A DNA stretch of 64,000 nucleotides, taken from contig NZ_JAKRGB010000003.1 in NCBI RefSeq assembly GCF_022347725.1, positions 62,001 through 126,000 of the forward strand, given 5' to 3'. The notes beneath the pieces were generated by a model. That model was not told the DNA's origin. It did no database searches and saw only the letters and a program-made list of their open reading frames with translations. Of the stretch, positions 48,855-58,509 are shown piece by piece. Numbering within the stretch: the stretch's first letter is position 1; the number at the start of each line of letters is the position of its first letter. A program made the position numbers and the translations under genes. This DNA is from Ruegeria sp. Ofav3-42. Its GTDB lineage: Bacteria > Pseudomonadota > Alphaproteobacteria > Rhodobacterales > Rhodobacteraceae.

Positions 48855-49697
48855 TTACAACCACTGACCCTTGAGGGTCTGGCGATAAATCGTGCTGAGC
48901 CAGTTGTTCCCGCGGCTCTTGAGATCCAATCCGCGCGACGTCAACAGCTTGTAGCCCGCATCATACCATTCGGACGACTGATAGTTGTAACCCAGAATCG
49001 CGCCAGCCGACTGGGCCTCGTCAACCAGACCCAACGCCAGATATGCCTCGATCAGACGATAGAGCGCTTCGGCCGTGTGCGATGTGGTCTGGAAATCCTC
49101 GACCACGACCCGGAACCGGTTGATCGCTGCGGAGTAGTGATCCTGACGCAGATAATAGCGCCCGATCTCCATCTCCTTGCCCGCCAGATGGTCAAAGGCC
49201 AAGTCGAATTTCAGCACCGCCGAGGTTGCGTATTCACTATCCGGGTAGACCTCGATCACCGTGCGCAGCGATTGCAACGCCTGGAAGGTCAGGCCCTGAT
49301 CGCGCCCGACCTCGTCAATCTGATCATAATAGCTAAGTGCCAGAAGATACTGCGCATAGGCCGCATCTTCGTCGGTGGGATAGAAGTCGATGTACCGCTG
49401 TGCGGCAGCCCGGCTTTCCTCGTAATTCTTGTCCGCATGGTACGAGAACGCCTGCATGATCAGCGCGCGCTTGGCCCAGTCGGAATAGGGATACAGACGT
49501 TCGACTTCCGAGAAGTACCACGCCGCATCGTCCGAACGATTCTGCGACAGCTCAAACTCGCCACGCGTGAAAATCTGTTCGGGAGTGAACCCTTCCAGGT
49601 TCTGATCGCGGTCTGCGCCTTTTCCAGCGCACGCCGTCAAAACTGCTGTCAGAAGAATCGCGCTCGCGAACCTGACTGCCGCTTTGGTGCCAACCAT
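48855..49697 (-). CDS. bamD: Outer membrane assembly lipoprotein BamD
   Basis: BamD is the essential lipoprotein of the beta-barrel assembly machine. The 280-aa precursor has a signal sequence ending in a lipobox (AVLTACAG, Cys23) and five TPR-like helix pairs, such as IFTRGEFELSQNRSDDAAWYFSEVERLYP. ATG 49697 is preceded by AAGGATAGGCGG, and a longer upstream frame overlaps nothing known. It lies between lpxC and recN. Confidence 0.95.
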   Translation of the reverse strand: MVGTKAAVRFASAILLTAVLTACAGKGADRDQNLEGFTPEQIFTRGEFELSQNRSDDAAWYFSEVERLYPYSDWAKRALIMQAFSYHADKNYEESRAAAQRYIDFYPTDEDAAYAQYLLALSYYDQIDEVGRDQGLTFQALQSLRTVIEVYPDSEYATSAVLKFDLAFDHLAGKEMEIGRYYLRQDHYSAAINRFRVVVEDFQTTSHTAEALYRLIEAYLALGLVDEAQSAGAILGYNYQSSEWYDAGYKLLTSRGLDLKSRGNNWLSTIYRQTLKGQWL

Positions 49698-49824
49698 TCC
49701 GCCTATCCTTGTCGTATTACTTGACGGGGTTTTGCCCCGGTTTGGGCCATGGTCTAGCACATATAATTCCGGTGCAAAACGCCTTATACGCCCGCTGGCG
49801 GAATTGTCGTCAGAGTTGATCCAA

Positions 49825-50745
49825 TCAGGCGACTTCCGGGATTTCGTTCCAGACCAGCCCTTGCCCCGGAAGGCGCGCCGCCTGTTCGGGGGTGCACAGG
49901 ATTGGGCGAACCGCACCTGGCGTTTCAAACAGCTTGCGCAGCAATGTGTTGGTCATCGCGTGACCCGACTTGTCGCCGGTGAAGTGACCCAGAATCGGGC
50001 CTCCTGCCAGATACAGGTCGCCCAATGCGTCCAACATCTTGTGGCGCACAGCTTCATCCGCATGACGGAAACCACCCGGTGTCAGAACCTCGTCACCCTG
50101 AACAACCACTGCGTTTTCCAGCGTACCGCCCAGTGCCAGACCATTTTCGCGCATCGCTTCGACATCGGTTCGACGGCAGAAGGTCCGGCAATCGCTGAGT
50201 TCACGCGCGAACGATCCGTTGCGCATGTCCAGACGCTTGGTCTGGCTGCCAATCGCGCCGTCTTCAAAGTCGATGTGGAAGTCGATGATCAGCCCATCCG
50301 CAGGCGCGATCGATGCGCTGGCACCTTCACGCACAGCAGTCACCGGCTTAAGAACTTCGTAAGCCAAAACGGGGCTGGCCTGACGGCGAACGCCTTTTGC
50401 CATGATACCGCGCACGAAATCGATCGACGAACCGTCCATGATCGGAACTTCGGGACCATCGATCTCGATCAGGGCGTTGTGAACACCACAACCAGCCAGA
50501 GCTGCCATGATATGCTCGACAGTTGAAACAGAGACACCCGCATCGTTGATCAGACGGGTGCAGAGCGGGGTACGCTCCACCACATCATAGATCGCAGGGA
50601 TGAGGGCATTGCCCAGCTCAATATCCGTCCGCTTGAACCAGATGCCGTGACCGGCAGCTGCCGGTTTCAGGACCATCGTCGCAGGCTTGCCGCTGTGCAG
50701 CCCGACGCCTGTAAACGTGACCGGAGATTTGAGCGTATGTTGCAA
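49825..50745 (-). CDS. lpxC: UDP-3-O-acyl-N-acetylglucosamine deacetylase
   Basis: LpxC is the zinc deacetylase that commits to lipid A synthesis. The 306-aa protein begins MQHTLKSPVTFTGVGLHSG and has zinc ligands in STVEHIMAA (His78) and in RHKMLDALGD near residues 230-240. The start is a TTG at 50745, not an upstream ATG: GAGG lies six bases before it and the alignment with the family begins here. It lies downstream of ftsZ after a terminator-like hairpin, as is usual in Alphaproteobacteria. Confidence 0.96.
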   Translation of the reverse strand: MQHTLKSPVTFTGVGLHSGKPATMVLKPAAAGHGIWFKRTDIELGNALIPAIYDVVERTPLCTRLINDAGVSVSTVEHIMAALAGCGVHNALIEIDGPEVPIMDGSSIDFVRGIMAKGVRRQASPVLAYEVLKPVTAVREGASASIAPADGLIIDFHIDFEDGAIGSQTKRLDMRNGSFARELSDCRTFCRRTDVEAMRENGLALGGTLENAVVVQGDEVLTPGGFRHADEAVRHKMLDALGDLYLAGGPILGHFTGDKSGHAMTNTLLRKLFETPGAVRPILCTPEQAARLPGQGLVWNEIPEVA

Positions 50746-50911
50746 GTTGAACCTCGAAGAGTGGTGTCCGACCTGGTTCGGCCGTGTTGGACACTCAGTT
50801 AAGGAAGGCAGCGTCAAGGCTCAACTCACTCTTTGTAACCGAATGAAACATGTATGTAACAGATCGGCAAATCCCTGCTTACACCCCTTTAAATCCCTGT
50901 AAAACAAAAGA

Positions 50912-50937
50912 AAAGGGCCGCCATTTGGCGACCCTTT
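50912..50937 (-). terminator. Terminator after ftsZ
   Basis: AAAGGG(C)CGCC and GGCG(A)CCCTTT form a 10-pair stem with one mismatch around ATTT. On the minus strand it is followed by TTTTCTTTTGTTTT. It lies between the ftsZ stop and the lpxC start, so lpxC probably has its own promoter in 50746-50911. Confidence 0.75.
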
Positions 50938-50958
50938 GCAATCATTTTGTTACCGCGA

Positions 50959-52578
50959 TCAGTTGGCCTGACGGCGCAAAAAGGCGGGGATTTCGATCCG
51001 ATCCTGCTCGGGGTCTGCTTCTTCCCTCGCAGGTGCCGTAGCGTCAGCTTGGCGCATTACGGGCTGCTGACGCGGCGGTTGGGCCGGTGTATCGGCCGCA
51101 TGGCCGGTCATCCGGTCGATCAACCGATTGAAGCCAAAACGGGGCCGGTCATGCGCCTCTTCCTGCGGCGCAGGGGACGGTTGAGGGGCCGCAGGGCGAA
51201 CCATCGAGGGGCTCCGCTCGGACGGCGGGACGTTCTGAACGGCGGCCTGCAGTCGCTGCAGTGCCTCGGGCGAAGGTGTACCCGCTGCCGGTTGAGGCTG
51301 CGGAGCGACAAAGCTCTCGGGCGCAGGCTCAACCGGTTCGGGGGTCGGCTCGAATTCGGCGACGCGCGGCTGGTATGCCGGGGGCGGCAGACCGTCATCG
51401 TCCCGCTCTGCACGCGGCTGGAACTGCGGCTGCGCGGGCTCTTCCGGTGTTTCAAACAGCGAAGGTTCGCGGTTCACTTCAGGCAGCGGCGCTTGTTCAA
51501 CTGTCTCAGCGGCAACCGGAGCTTCTTCCTGCGCCGGCTCTTCAGCCGAAACCGTGCGGGTCAGCGGGGCCGACATCGAACGGCGCGCAACCGGAACGTC
51601 CTCACTTTTTTCGCTGGCATCGATACCAGTTGCGACGACCGACACACGCATGCCGCCTTCCATCACGGTATCCAGGGTCGAACCGACGATGATGTTGGCT
51701 TCGGGGTCCACTTCCTCGCGGATGCGGTTGGCGGCTTCGTCCAGTTCGAACAGGGTCAGGTCGTGCGAGCCGGTGATGTTGATCAACACGCCCTTCGCAC
51801 CTTTGAGGCTGATCTCGTCCAGCAGCGGGTTGGCGATGGCCTTCTCGGCCGCCTGAACCGCGCGATCTTCGCCGGTTGCTTCGCCGGTGCCCATCATCGC
51901 TTTGCCCATCTCGTCCATCACCGCACGTACGTCGGCAAAGTCGAGGTTGATCAGACCCGGGCGCACCATCAGGTCGGTTACACCCTTAACGCCCTGATAC
52001 AGAACATCGTCCGCCATCGAGAACGCCTCGGTAAAGGTCGTCTTTTCGTTGGCCAGGCGGAACAGGTTCTGGTTCGGAATGATGATCAGCGTATCGACGA
52101 CCTTTTGCAGCATCTCAACGCCGTCCTCGGCCTGACGCATGCGCTTGGCACCTTCGAATTGGAAGGGTTTGGTTACGACACCTACGGTCAGCACACCCAG
52201 CTCACGCGCGGCCTGAGCGATGATCGGGGCTGCGCCGGTGCCGGTGCCGCCGCCCATTCCGGCAGTGATAAAGCACATGTGTGCGCCCGCCAGATGGTCG
52301 ACGATTTGCTCAATGCTTTCTTCAGCAGCTGCGGCACCTACGGTCGGTCGGGCCCCTGCCCCCAGACCTTCGGTGACTTTCACACCCAGTTGCACCCGCG
52401 CCGAAGACTGGCTTTGTTGCAGCGCCTGCGCATCGGTGTTGGCGACCACGAAATCGACGCCGTCCAGCTGCTTCTCAATCATGTTGTTGACAGCGTTGCC
52501 GCCTGCACCACCAACGCCAAATACTGTAATCCGAGGCTTCAGTTCGTCGTGCCCGGGCATCGAAAGATTCAATGTCAT
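50959..52578 (-). CDS. ftsZ: Cell division protein FtsZ
   Basis: FtsZ is the tubulin-like GTPase forming the division ring. The 539-aa protein has the GTP-binding motif GGGTGTG (109-115), NTDAQAL, and the synergy-loop region, all within the first 320 residues. A long disordered Pro/Glu-rich linker of about 190 residues follows, then a short C-terminal peptide [12 protein letters not shown] that in this group binds FtsA and ZipA-type partners. The linker is longer than in E. coli and normal for Alphaproteobacteria. ATG 52578 is chosen; it lies 348 bases after the secreted protein gene. Confidence 0.98.
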   Translation of the reverse strand: MTLNLSMPGHDELKPRITVFGVGGAGGNAVNNMIEKQLDGVDFVVANTDAQALQQSQSSARVQLGVKVTEGLGAGARPTVGAAAAEESIEQIVDHLAGAHMCFITAGMGGGTGTGAAPIIAQAARELGVLTVGVVTKPFQFEGAKRMRQAEDGVEMLQKVVDTLIIIPNQNLFRLANEKTTFTEAFSMADDVLYQGVKGVTDLMVRPGLINLDFADVRAVMDEMGKAMMGTGEATGEDRAVQAAEKAIANPLLDEISLKGAKGVLINITGSHDLTLFELDEAANRIREEVDPEANIIVGSTLDTVMEGGMRVSVVATGIDASEKSEDVPVARRSMSAPLTRTVSAEEPAQEEAPVAAETVEQAPLPEVNREPSLFETPEEPAQPQFQPRAERDDDGLPPPAYQPRVAEFEPTPEPVEPAPESFVAPQPQPAAGTPSPEALQRLQAAVQNVPPSERSPSMVRPAAPQPSPAPQEEAHDRPRFGFNRLIDRMTGHAADTPAQPPRQQPVMRQADATAPAREEADPEQDRIEIPAFLRRQAN

Positions 52579-52926
52579 GCTCTGTCCGCCTGTTTTTTTG
52601 ACCCGCCAAAGCGGTGTTTTTCTTACCTATCCTTCACCGATCCTACCGCTCGAAACGACAAACGTCACGCCAAAAATCGCGTATTTCCACAAAATATGGA
52701 GGAAATAAGGCGCTGACCGGCAGTATTTCGCAAAGGCTGCCAGATGTTGCGCAATTAACTCAATGTAGCACAAAACAGGCGATTTACGCGCGGCTATCAA
52801 CCGACACCTCACCAAGGGGACTCATAAACTGTCATACTGCGGAAAACTGCTCAGGTCCTGCCGCGGGCCTCTGACGGGCCATGTGGATATCTTGCGGGAT
52901 AAACAGGTCGGCTGCAACCCATTTCT
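52579..52926 (-). other. 348-base upstream region of ftsZ
   Basis: No gene is seen. It should hold the ftsZ promoter, because the preceding gene ends at 52927. An inverted repeat, TATTTCC (52682-52688) and GGAAATA (52701-52707), is centred about 116 bases before the ATG. GANTC methylation sites occur at about 52565 and 52820. No defensible -35/-10 pair was found by eye. Confidence 0.5.
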
Positions 52927-53340
52927 TTAGCTAATCGGGGCACTTGGGCAATTCAGACCGTCCTCAGAGATACTGCGGACCTCTTGAATTTCGGAATGGG
53001 TGAAAGTCGCCAACCGCACCATTAACCGGTCTTCGTGCAAGAAAGGCCACCAACAGACGGGGATGCCGTCCTCATCATCGTCATAAAGAAAACAGATCTG
53101 CCCGTCGGGCGTCGTGATCTGACCATAGACGCAACCCCGCCCCACCATCCGCCAGACTGAAAGCGTGGGGCTGAGGAATTCCTCGGTGCCCACCAATTCG
53201 CCAGTGGGATAGTCGTGGAACATGACGGTCTTGCCCTGAACCGCGCTCAGAAACGCTTCGGGCGTTATCCGGGTCTGCGCTTGTGCGGCCAGCGGGAGCA
53301 ACGCCAGCAGCGCCGCAATCCCTGCCTTACCAATTGTCAC
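52927..53340 (-). CDS. Small secreted protein of unknown function
   Basis: A 137-aa protein whose start, GTG 53340, lies inside the last 14 bases of ftsA. It has a clear signal peptide (GKAGIAALLALLPLAAQAQT, cleavage after AQA). The mature part has three or more cysteines, including a CVYGQI and a CWWPF segment, suggesting disulfides in the periplasm. The family is not known to me. There is no strong ribosome site, so translation is probably coupled to ftsA. Its place between ftsA and ftsZ makes a role in the envelope plausible but unproven. Confidence 0.7.
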   Translation of the reverse strand: MTIGKAGIAALLALLPLAAQAQTRITPEAFLSAVQGKTVMFHDYPTGELVGTEEFLSPTLSVWRMVGRGCVYGQITTPDGQICFLYDDDEDGIPVCWWPFLHEDRLMVRLATFTHSEIQEVRSISEDGLNCPSAPIS

Positions 53341-54664
53341 GGAACCAGCGCACGGCGCGTTTGAACGGGCGCGCGGCATAGGTGTCGACCGGGATTTCAA
53401 AGTCCCACCATTCGTCCTGCGGGTGCGCCGCGAACAGGCTGAGCCCCACGGCGGATGAGAACCCCGGCCCTGTCGCCGATTGCGGCAGGCCATGAACGCG
53501 CAGCGGACGCCCAAGGCGAACACGCTGACCAAGGATGCGCGTGGCAAGGCCGTCCAGCCCCATGATCTGACTGCCACCGCCGGTCAGCACGATTTGCTGG
53601 CTGGGCAAATGCTCAAAACCGGCTGCATCCAGACGAACGCGCACTTCTTCGAGGATCTCCTCGACGCGGGGCCGCATAATTCCGATCAGCTCGGCACGGC
53701 TGACAGTGCGGCGGTCATGTTCCCAATCGCCGGTATCACCACCTATATCGATCAGGTCTCGGTCATCGGCTCCGGTCGCGTGGACACCACCGTTGAAGGT
53801 CTTGATCCGTTCGGCCACTGAGGCCGGAATGCCCAGCCCCATCGAGATGTCCGATGTCACGTGATCTCCGCCCATGCGAACGCAATCGGCATAGATCATG
53901 TGCTTTTTCATGAAAATCGACACGCTGGTTGTGCCGCCGCCCATGTCGATACAGGCCGCGCCCAGTTCCTGCTCATCCTCGACCAGTGCGGAAACCCCAG
54001 ACACATAGGCCGAGTTCGCAATCCCGGCCAGTTCCAGATCGCATCGCTTAATGCAGCGCACGATGTTCTGGATCGCAGTCGCGTCGACGGTCAGCATGTG
54101 CATGTCGACGGCAAGGCTCTGCCCCATCTGACCGCGCGGGTCGATCAGGCCTGAGCGATTGTCGAGCGCAAAATTCACGGGCTGGGCATGAAGTACCTCG
54201 CGCCCTGCCCCGTAATCCGGCACGTCGCAGGCGTTCAAAACACGGCCCACTTCAGCCTCGGTCACGACCTGACCTTCCAGATCGACCTGAGCGTCCAGAC
54301 CGTATGAACGCGGGTTCGCGCCCGAGAAGCTGGCGATCACATGATCAACACGGATATCCGCCATTTTCTGCGCCGCCTGCAGAGCAGTTCGGATGGCACG
54401 TTCGGTTTCCTGCATGGCGGTGACTTCGCCAAACTGTACACCGCGTGACCGGGTGGTCGCCGCGCCTATGACACGAAAACCAGTCTGACCGGCCATCGAA
54501 CCGATGGTGTTATCCTCGCTCAACCGCGCTGATCCGTCGAACCGCAGCACAAGACAGGCAATTTTCGAACTACCTACATCCAGAATGGCGACAACACCGC
54601 GTTGCATCGCCTGCCTGCGCATCTGCCGCATTGCGCGTTGGGACTGATAAAGATCGGTCATCAT
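53327..54664 (-). CDS. ftsA: Cell division protein FtsA
   Basis: FtsA is the actin-like protein that tethers FtsZ to the membrane. The 445-aa product has the actin-like nucleotide motifs AILDVGSSKIACLVL near residue 27, CIDMGGGTTSVSIF, and GGGSQIMGLDGLA, with the family-specific 1C domain between. A basic stretch follows near the end, but the expected amphipathic membrane-targeting helix (RAVRWFRDNW) is short. ATG 54664 lies 5 bases after ftsQ, and a second in-frame ATG follows directly. Confidence 0.97.
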   Translation of the reverse strand: MMTDLYQSQRAMRQMRRQAMQRGVVAILDVGSSKIACLVLRFDGSARLSEDNTIGSMAGQTGFRVIGAATTRSRGVQFGEVTAMQETERAIRTALQAAQKMADIRVDHVIASFSGANPRSYGLDAQVDLEGQVVTEAEVGRVLNACDVPDYGAGREVLHAQPVNFALDNRSGLIDPRGQMGQSLAVDMHMLTVDATAIQNIVRCIKRCDLELAGIANSAYVSGVSALVEDEQELGAACIDMGGGTTSVSIFMKKHMIYADCVRMGGDHVTSDISMGLGIPASVAERIKTFNGGVHATGADDRDLIDIGGDTGDWEHDRRTVSRAELIGIMRPRVEEILEEVRVRLDAAGFEHLPSQQIVLTGGGSQIMGLDGLATRILGQRVRLGRPLRVHGLPQSATGPGFSSAVGLSLFAAHPQDEWWDFEIPVDTYAARPFKRAVRWFRDNW

Positions 54665-54669
54665 GGTCG

Positions 54670-55665
54670 TTACTGCTCGCTACCCACTGTCACTTTTGTA
54701 TTCCACCAGTCTTCGCTGGCGGCTTTGGTCATTCTGATTGTCGGACGCTGCCCTAGGCGCATATCGACCACTGCAACATCCCGCTCCAGTAGGTCCTGCA
54801 CTTCGTTTACCGCCAGAACCCGCTCCAACGCGCGAACTGGCCTTTCGGTTGGCAGCATGATGCGTTGGCCGCGATCCAGAACCAGATCCCAGCGGCGTTC
54901 GCCAATCCGCACCAACCCGCGCACCCGAGTACCAAGGCTGCGCGCGGTTGTGAGAAGATCCAGCGCTTCGCCCACATGCGCATCAGCACCTTTTCCCGCG
55001 ATCAGCGGTAGGTTGGCGTGATCCTTACGAGAAGCGATCTGCTCGACATGTGCACCGGTTTCATCCAGCAATTCGATACCGCGACGGGTCCGCCAGACAA
55101 TGACGGGCTGACGCTCGACCACATCCACCTGCAGAATACCGCCCGGACGAACGCGTACTGTGGCCGATTTGACCGGGTTCAGCCCGGTGATCGTGTCGCG
55201 GATCTGTTCAACATCCAGGTCCCAGGAACTGACCGGGAAATCCAGAGGCACAACCTCGCGAATATCTTCGGACAGATTGGTCCCAGCCCCATCAATAGCC
55301 ATCAGATTGACCATGAATTCGGGGCGCTGCTGGATTGAGGTTTTGATGTCGACGACATAGGCCACCAGTGCGTCGCGACGCTCTTGCGAACCGAAATAGA
55401 TGCCGGCCGCCGCACATATTGCAAGAACCGGCAACCCGAACTTCAGGCCGCGACGAATTCCCGGTGTCAGCATCCAGCGTTGCAGCCGATAACTGAGGCG
55501 TGACGGCGCCGGGTCGAGCCGATCGGTATTGCGACCAATCAAGCCACGCAATCGCAACTTGGGTTCTGCCCCCGTGCGCGCCCCGGATTCAAAATCAGCG
55601 TCCGGACCGGCCAGTTGTTTGGACCGGTGGATCACAGGTGCCCGGGTGGCTGTCAGCGGTCGCAT
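54670..55665 (-). CDS. ftsQ: Cell division protein FtsQ
   Basis: FtsQ is a bitopic divisome protein. The 331-aa protein has one membrane segment near residues 75-95 (FGLPVLAICAAAGIYFGS), preceded by a basic cytoplasmic tail, and a periplasmic POTRA-like domain beginning FMVNLMAIDGAGTNLSEDIREVV, followed by the beta domain. ATG 55665 has GGGGAT upstream; it overlaps the last 13 bases of ddl, consistent with coupling. Confidence 0.93.
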   Translation of the reverse strand: MRPLTATRAPVIHRSKQLAGPDADFESGARTGAEPKLRLRGLIGRNTDRLDPAPSRLSYRLQRWMLTPGIRRGLKFGLPVLAICAAAGIYFGSQERRDALVAYVVDIKTSIQQRPEFMVNLMAIDGAGTNLSEDIREVVPLDFPVSSWDLDVEQIRDTITGLNPVKSATVRVRPGGILQVDVVERQPVIVWRTRRGIELLDETGAHVEQIASRKDHANLPLIAGKGADAHVGEALDLLTTARSLGTRVRGLVRIGERRWDLVLDRGQRIMLPTERPVRALERVLAVNEVQDLLERDVAVVDMRLGQRPTIRMTKAASEDWWNTKVTVGSEQ

Positions 55666-56576
55666 GAAGCATCCCCTACCATCCACGCGCAAAGCTGTCC
55701 GAATGTCATACCCAGATGTGCGGCCTGTTCCGGCACCAGCGAGGTTGGCGTCATGCCGGGCTGTGTATTTGTTTCCAACAGGAACAGCCCGTCCGCGCCC
55801 ATGTTGTCATCCCAGCGAAAATCCGTTCGGCTGACACCTTTGCAGCCCAGCGCATTATGGGCACGCAACGCATAATCCATACAGCGGTCGAAAATGTCGG
55901 CCGGAACGTCAGCGGGCAGAACGTGCCACGACCCGCCGGGCTTGTACTTGGCATCGTAATCGTACCAGCCACCGTCGGTCATGATTTCGGTCACTGTCAG
56001 GGCGCGGTCGTCCATCACGGTCACAGTCAGTTCGCGACCAGCAATGTATTTCTCGACCATCACCAGATCGGGCATTTCATCCGATAGCTGCGGCGGGCCA
56101 TTGGACCCTTCGTGCACGATGTAGATGCCGACGCTGGAACCTTCGTTGTTAGGCTTGGCCACGTAAGGAGGCTCCATCACGTGAACCTTGATGACCTCAA
56201 CTTTAGGAACGATCACACTGGGTACAACAGGCAGGCCTTCGGCCTCGTAAACCTCTTTGCTGCGCTGCTTGTCCATGGCCAGAGCCGAGGCTAGAACACC
56301 GGAATGCGTGTACGGAATGCGCATCCATTCCAGCAGACCCTGCACACAACCATCTTCGCCCCAGCGGCCATGTAGGGCATTGAAAACAACGTCTGGCTTA
56401 ATCTTCAGAAGGCGCGCATAGAGGTCAGGACCTGCGTCCAGTTCGACCACTTCAAAGCCTTCTCCCTTCAGGGCGGCTGCGCATTCGCGCCCAGAGCTGA
56501 GAGACACCTCGCGTTCTTTCGAGGGTCCACCCATCAATACCGCCACTTTGGGGTTTGTCCTGCTCGACAGTCCCAC
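55653..56576 (-). CDS. ddl: D-alanine-D-alanine ligase
   Basis: Ddl joins two D-alanines for the peptidoglycan stem peptide, in the ATP-grasp fold. The 307-aa protein has VLMGGPSKEREVSLSSG, ATP-grasp residues in KPNNEGSSVGI and the end pattern SRTDFRWDDN... LLETNTQPGMT. Start is GTG 56576 with GAGG about 8 bases upstream. It belongs to the DdlB type by length and its place before ftsQ. Confidence 0.96.
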   Translation of the reverse strand: MGLSSRTNPKVAVLMGGPSKEREVSLSSGRECAAALKGEGFEVVELDAGPDLYARLLKIKPDVVFNALHGRWGEDGCVQGLLEWMRIPYTHSGVLASALAMDKQRSKEVYEAEGLPVVPSVIVPKVEVIKVHVMEPPYVAKPNNEGSSVGIYIVHEGSNGPPQLSDEMPDLVMVEKYIAGRELTVTVMDDRALTVTEIMTDGGWYDYDAKYKPGGSWHVLPADVPADIFDRCMDYALRAHNALGCKGVSRTDFRWDDNMGADGLFLLETNTQPGMTPTSLVPEQAAHLGMTFGQLCAWMVGDASCDR

Positions 56577-56681
56577 TTCGTGCGCCTCAATGTCCCCGGA
56601 CCTTATGTCGTGGTCCGTACTGCGTTTATGCCTTTGATCCGTCGCCTTAAATTGCCTGTTATTGGTCTGACGGTAAGGGCC

Positions 56682-57608
56682 TTATTCTGTCAGCGGATCA
56701 CCGATCCGCATGATTTCCCACTCTAGCGTGATGCCGCTTGTTTCGTAAACCTTTTTTCGCACCTCTTCACCCAGACCTTCGAGGTCAGCGGCGGTGGCAG
56801 TGCCGGTGTTGATCAGGAAATTCGAGTGCTTCTCGCTCATCTGCGCACCACCCCGCGTCGCGCCGCGCATCCCGGCGCTATCGATCACCTTCCAGGCCTT
56901 CAGGTCGTGCACATCGTCCGCCCGTCCGGTCGAAGAAAATCCGGCCGGGTTGCGGAACGTCGAACCGGCACTGCGGTCCTTGGTCGGCTGAGTTTCGTCG
57001 CGTTTTTGCAACTGGGCCGACATCCGGGCGTGCAACTCTTCGGGATCGCCAGAGGAGCCTTCGAATGTGGCCGAGACCAAAACAGCACCCTCGGGAAGAT
57101 CGGACTGGCGATAGCGGAAGTTCAGATCTTGCGGTGTCAGGTCCACAAGGTCACCTTGACGGGTAATGATTGTGGCCTTGCGCAGCACATCCGCAGTATA
57201 GCTGCCGTAACAGCCTGCGTTCATCCGCACCGCACCGCCGACTGAGCCGGGGATCGTGCGTAGGAAGGTCAGATCAACGCCCGCATCCGCCGCTTTGCGC
57301 GCCACATGCGCGTCCAGCGCCGCGGCGCCGGCGGTAACGGTGTTACCTTCCACCGTGATGCCGTTGAACCCGCGCCCCAGCCGGATCACGACTGCGCGCA
57401 GGCCTCCATCGCGGACGATCAGGTTCGATCCGACGCCCATCGGGAACACCGGAACGTTTGCCGGAAGATCTCGTAGAAAGGCTTGCAAGTCTGCAATGTC
57501 GGCCGGTTGAAACAGGAAGTCCGCTGGACCGCCGACGCGGAGCCAGGTCAGGTCGGAAAGGGTTCGGGCCTCAGACAGGCGACCCCGAACAACAGGCAAA
57601 CCGTTCAT
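56682..57608 (-). CDS. murB: UDP-N-acetylenolpyruvoylglucosamine reductase
   Basis: MurB reduces UDP-GlcNAc-enolpyruvate to UDP-MurNAc with FAD and NADPH. The 308-aa protein shows the FAD motif of PCMH type ([21 protein letters not shown]), the active-site block [17 protein letters not shown], and GSTFRNPAG with the catalytic Ser; these are normal for type I MurB. ATG 57608 overlaps the stop of the preceding small membrane gene by four bases. Confidence 0.97.
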   Translation of the reverse strand: MNGLPVVRGRLSEARTLSDLTWLRVGGPADFLFQPADIADLQAFLRDLPANVPVFPMGVGSNLIVRDGGLRAVVIRLGRGFNGITVEGNTVTAGAAALDAHVARKAADAGVDLTFLRTIPGSVGGAVRMNAGCYGSYTADVLRKATIITRQGDLVDLTPQDLNFRYRQSDLPEGAVLVSATFEGSSGDPEELHARMSAQLQKRDETQPTKDRSAGSTFRNPAGFSSTGRADDVHDLKAWKVIDSAGMRGATRGGAQMSEKHSNFLINTGTATAADLEGLGEEVRKKVYETSGITLEWEIMRIGDPLTE

Positions 57609-57898
57609 GCGTTTCCCCGGTTGGCCAGACTGCGCCCGCCAACACCGCCCATGATGACGGCAAAGAGGAAGGGCAATACGGCGCCGGTCAACCAAACGAA
57701 GGGACCGAAGGCCTGTTGCTCCTCGCCCGTTTCAACGCCTGCCAGCATCACGATCAGCACCAGGCCAGCGACTGAGGTCAGACCAATCAGCCACAGCAAG
57801 GCTTTGGTCCCGATCCAGCGCGCGGCGACCAGGCCGGCGATGCCGCCCAGAACGAACGCAATAAGCGGCAGATAAGCGAATGTGGCAATGTCGACCAT
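57605..57898 (-). CDS. Three-helix membrane protein between DUF2484 genes and murB
   Basis: A 97-aa protein with three predicted membrane helices ([59 protein letters not shown]). I recognise no family. A near-perfect AGGAGG five bases before ATG 57898 shows it is well translated; it overlaps the start of murB by four bases. It follows the DUF2484 pair by 23 bases. Confidence 0.72.
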   Translation of the reverse strand: MVDIATFAYLPLIAFVLGGIAGLVAARWIGTKALLWLIGLTSVAGLVLIVMLAGVETGEEQQAFGPFVWLTGAVLPFLFAVIMGGVGGRSLANRGNA

Positions 57899-57921
57899 AG
57901 GAGCCTCCTGAAAATGGTCGG

Positions 57922-58188
57922 TTACTTGTTCGTCGTCTTCATGCCCTGCAATTTCGCCTTTGTCCAACGGGTCAGGTAAATCACTGGCCAACGCAGCACG
58001 GACATGCCCATTGCCAGAACAAGCAATCCGATCCACGGACCGTTCTGCAATGTCACATAGCCCAGGATCGGGATGCCGACGCCAATCAGAATATAAGCGC
58101 GGGTCCAGTGGTTGTCTTTGCTCGGGATCATTGCCAGCACGTTTGCGACAATTCCCCACAGGGCGGCCAAGGCGATCGACCAGCTCAT
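57922..58188 (-). CDS. DUF2484 membrane protein, second copy
   Basis: An 88-aa inner-membrane protein (two or three helices: LAALWGIVANVLAMIPS, AYILIGVGIPILGYVTL, IGLLVLAMGMSVLRWPVIYL). It resembles the next gene upstream in length and in the segments AALW-x5-VAM-P and the end R-P-x-Y-x4-RW. Both seem to be DUF2484, a family known to me from Rhodobacterales. The function is unknown. The first four bases overlap the end of the upstream copy. Confidence 0.72.
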   Translation of the reverse strand: MSWSIALAALWGIVANVLAMIPSKDNHWTRAYILIGVGIPILGYVTLQNGPWIGLLVLAMGMSVLRWPVIYLTRWTKAKLQGMKTTNK

Positions 58189-58451
58189 TCCTCAACCTCC
58201 TGCCCCGTCCATCGACGCCAGTAATAGCGGATGGGATTGCGGAACATGGACGCAAAGGCCGCAAAGGCCAGCACCGAAAAGAACCAGCCAAAATCGTGCC
58301 CCAGCCAAACAATCAGCGCAGGGGCGGAGACGAAAAGGACAACGCCCGGCGGGAATTGCAGACGCATTGGCAGCATGGCCACGATTGTCGAGGCCACAAC
58401 CCACAAGGCAGCGAATACGACCGAATACACCAATTGCCCCTCCAAGGACAT
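58185..58451 (-). CDS. DUF2484 membrane protein, first copy
   Basis: An 88-aa membrane protein with FAALWVVASTIVAMLPMRLQFPPGVVLFVSAPALIVWL, the DUF2484 signature, then a third helix and FRNPIRYYWRRWTG. It is a paralogue of the following gene, probably a tandem duplication. It lies 58 bases after murC on the same strand, inside the peptidoglycan gene string. Confidence 0.78.
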   Translation of the reverse strand: MSLEGQLVYSVVFAALWVVASTIVAMLPMRLQFPPGVVLFVSAPALIVWLGHDFGWFFSVLAFAAFASMFRNPIRYYWRRWTGQEVEE

Positions 58452-58509
58452 TCTTATCTGCGGTTGCGACGCGACACTCTAAAGTTGCGTCGCAGCGGAG
58501 TCCATGGTG

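Noticed and set aside
50947-52716. A plus-strand frame of about 590 aa antisense to ftsZ
   Set aside because: Arginine/histidine-rich shadow of ftsZ with no recognisable domain or ribosome site.
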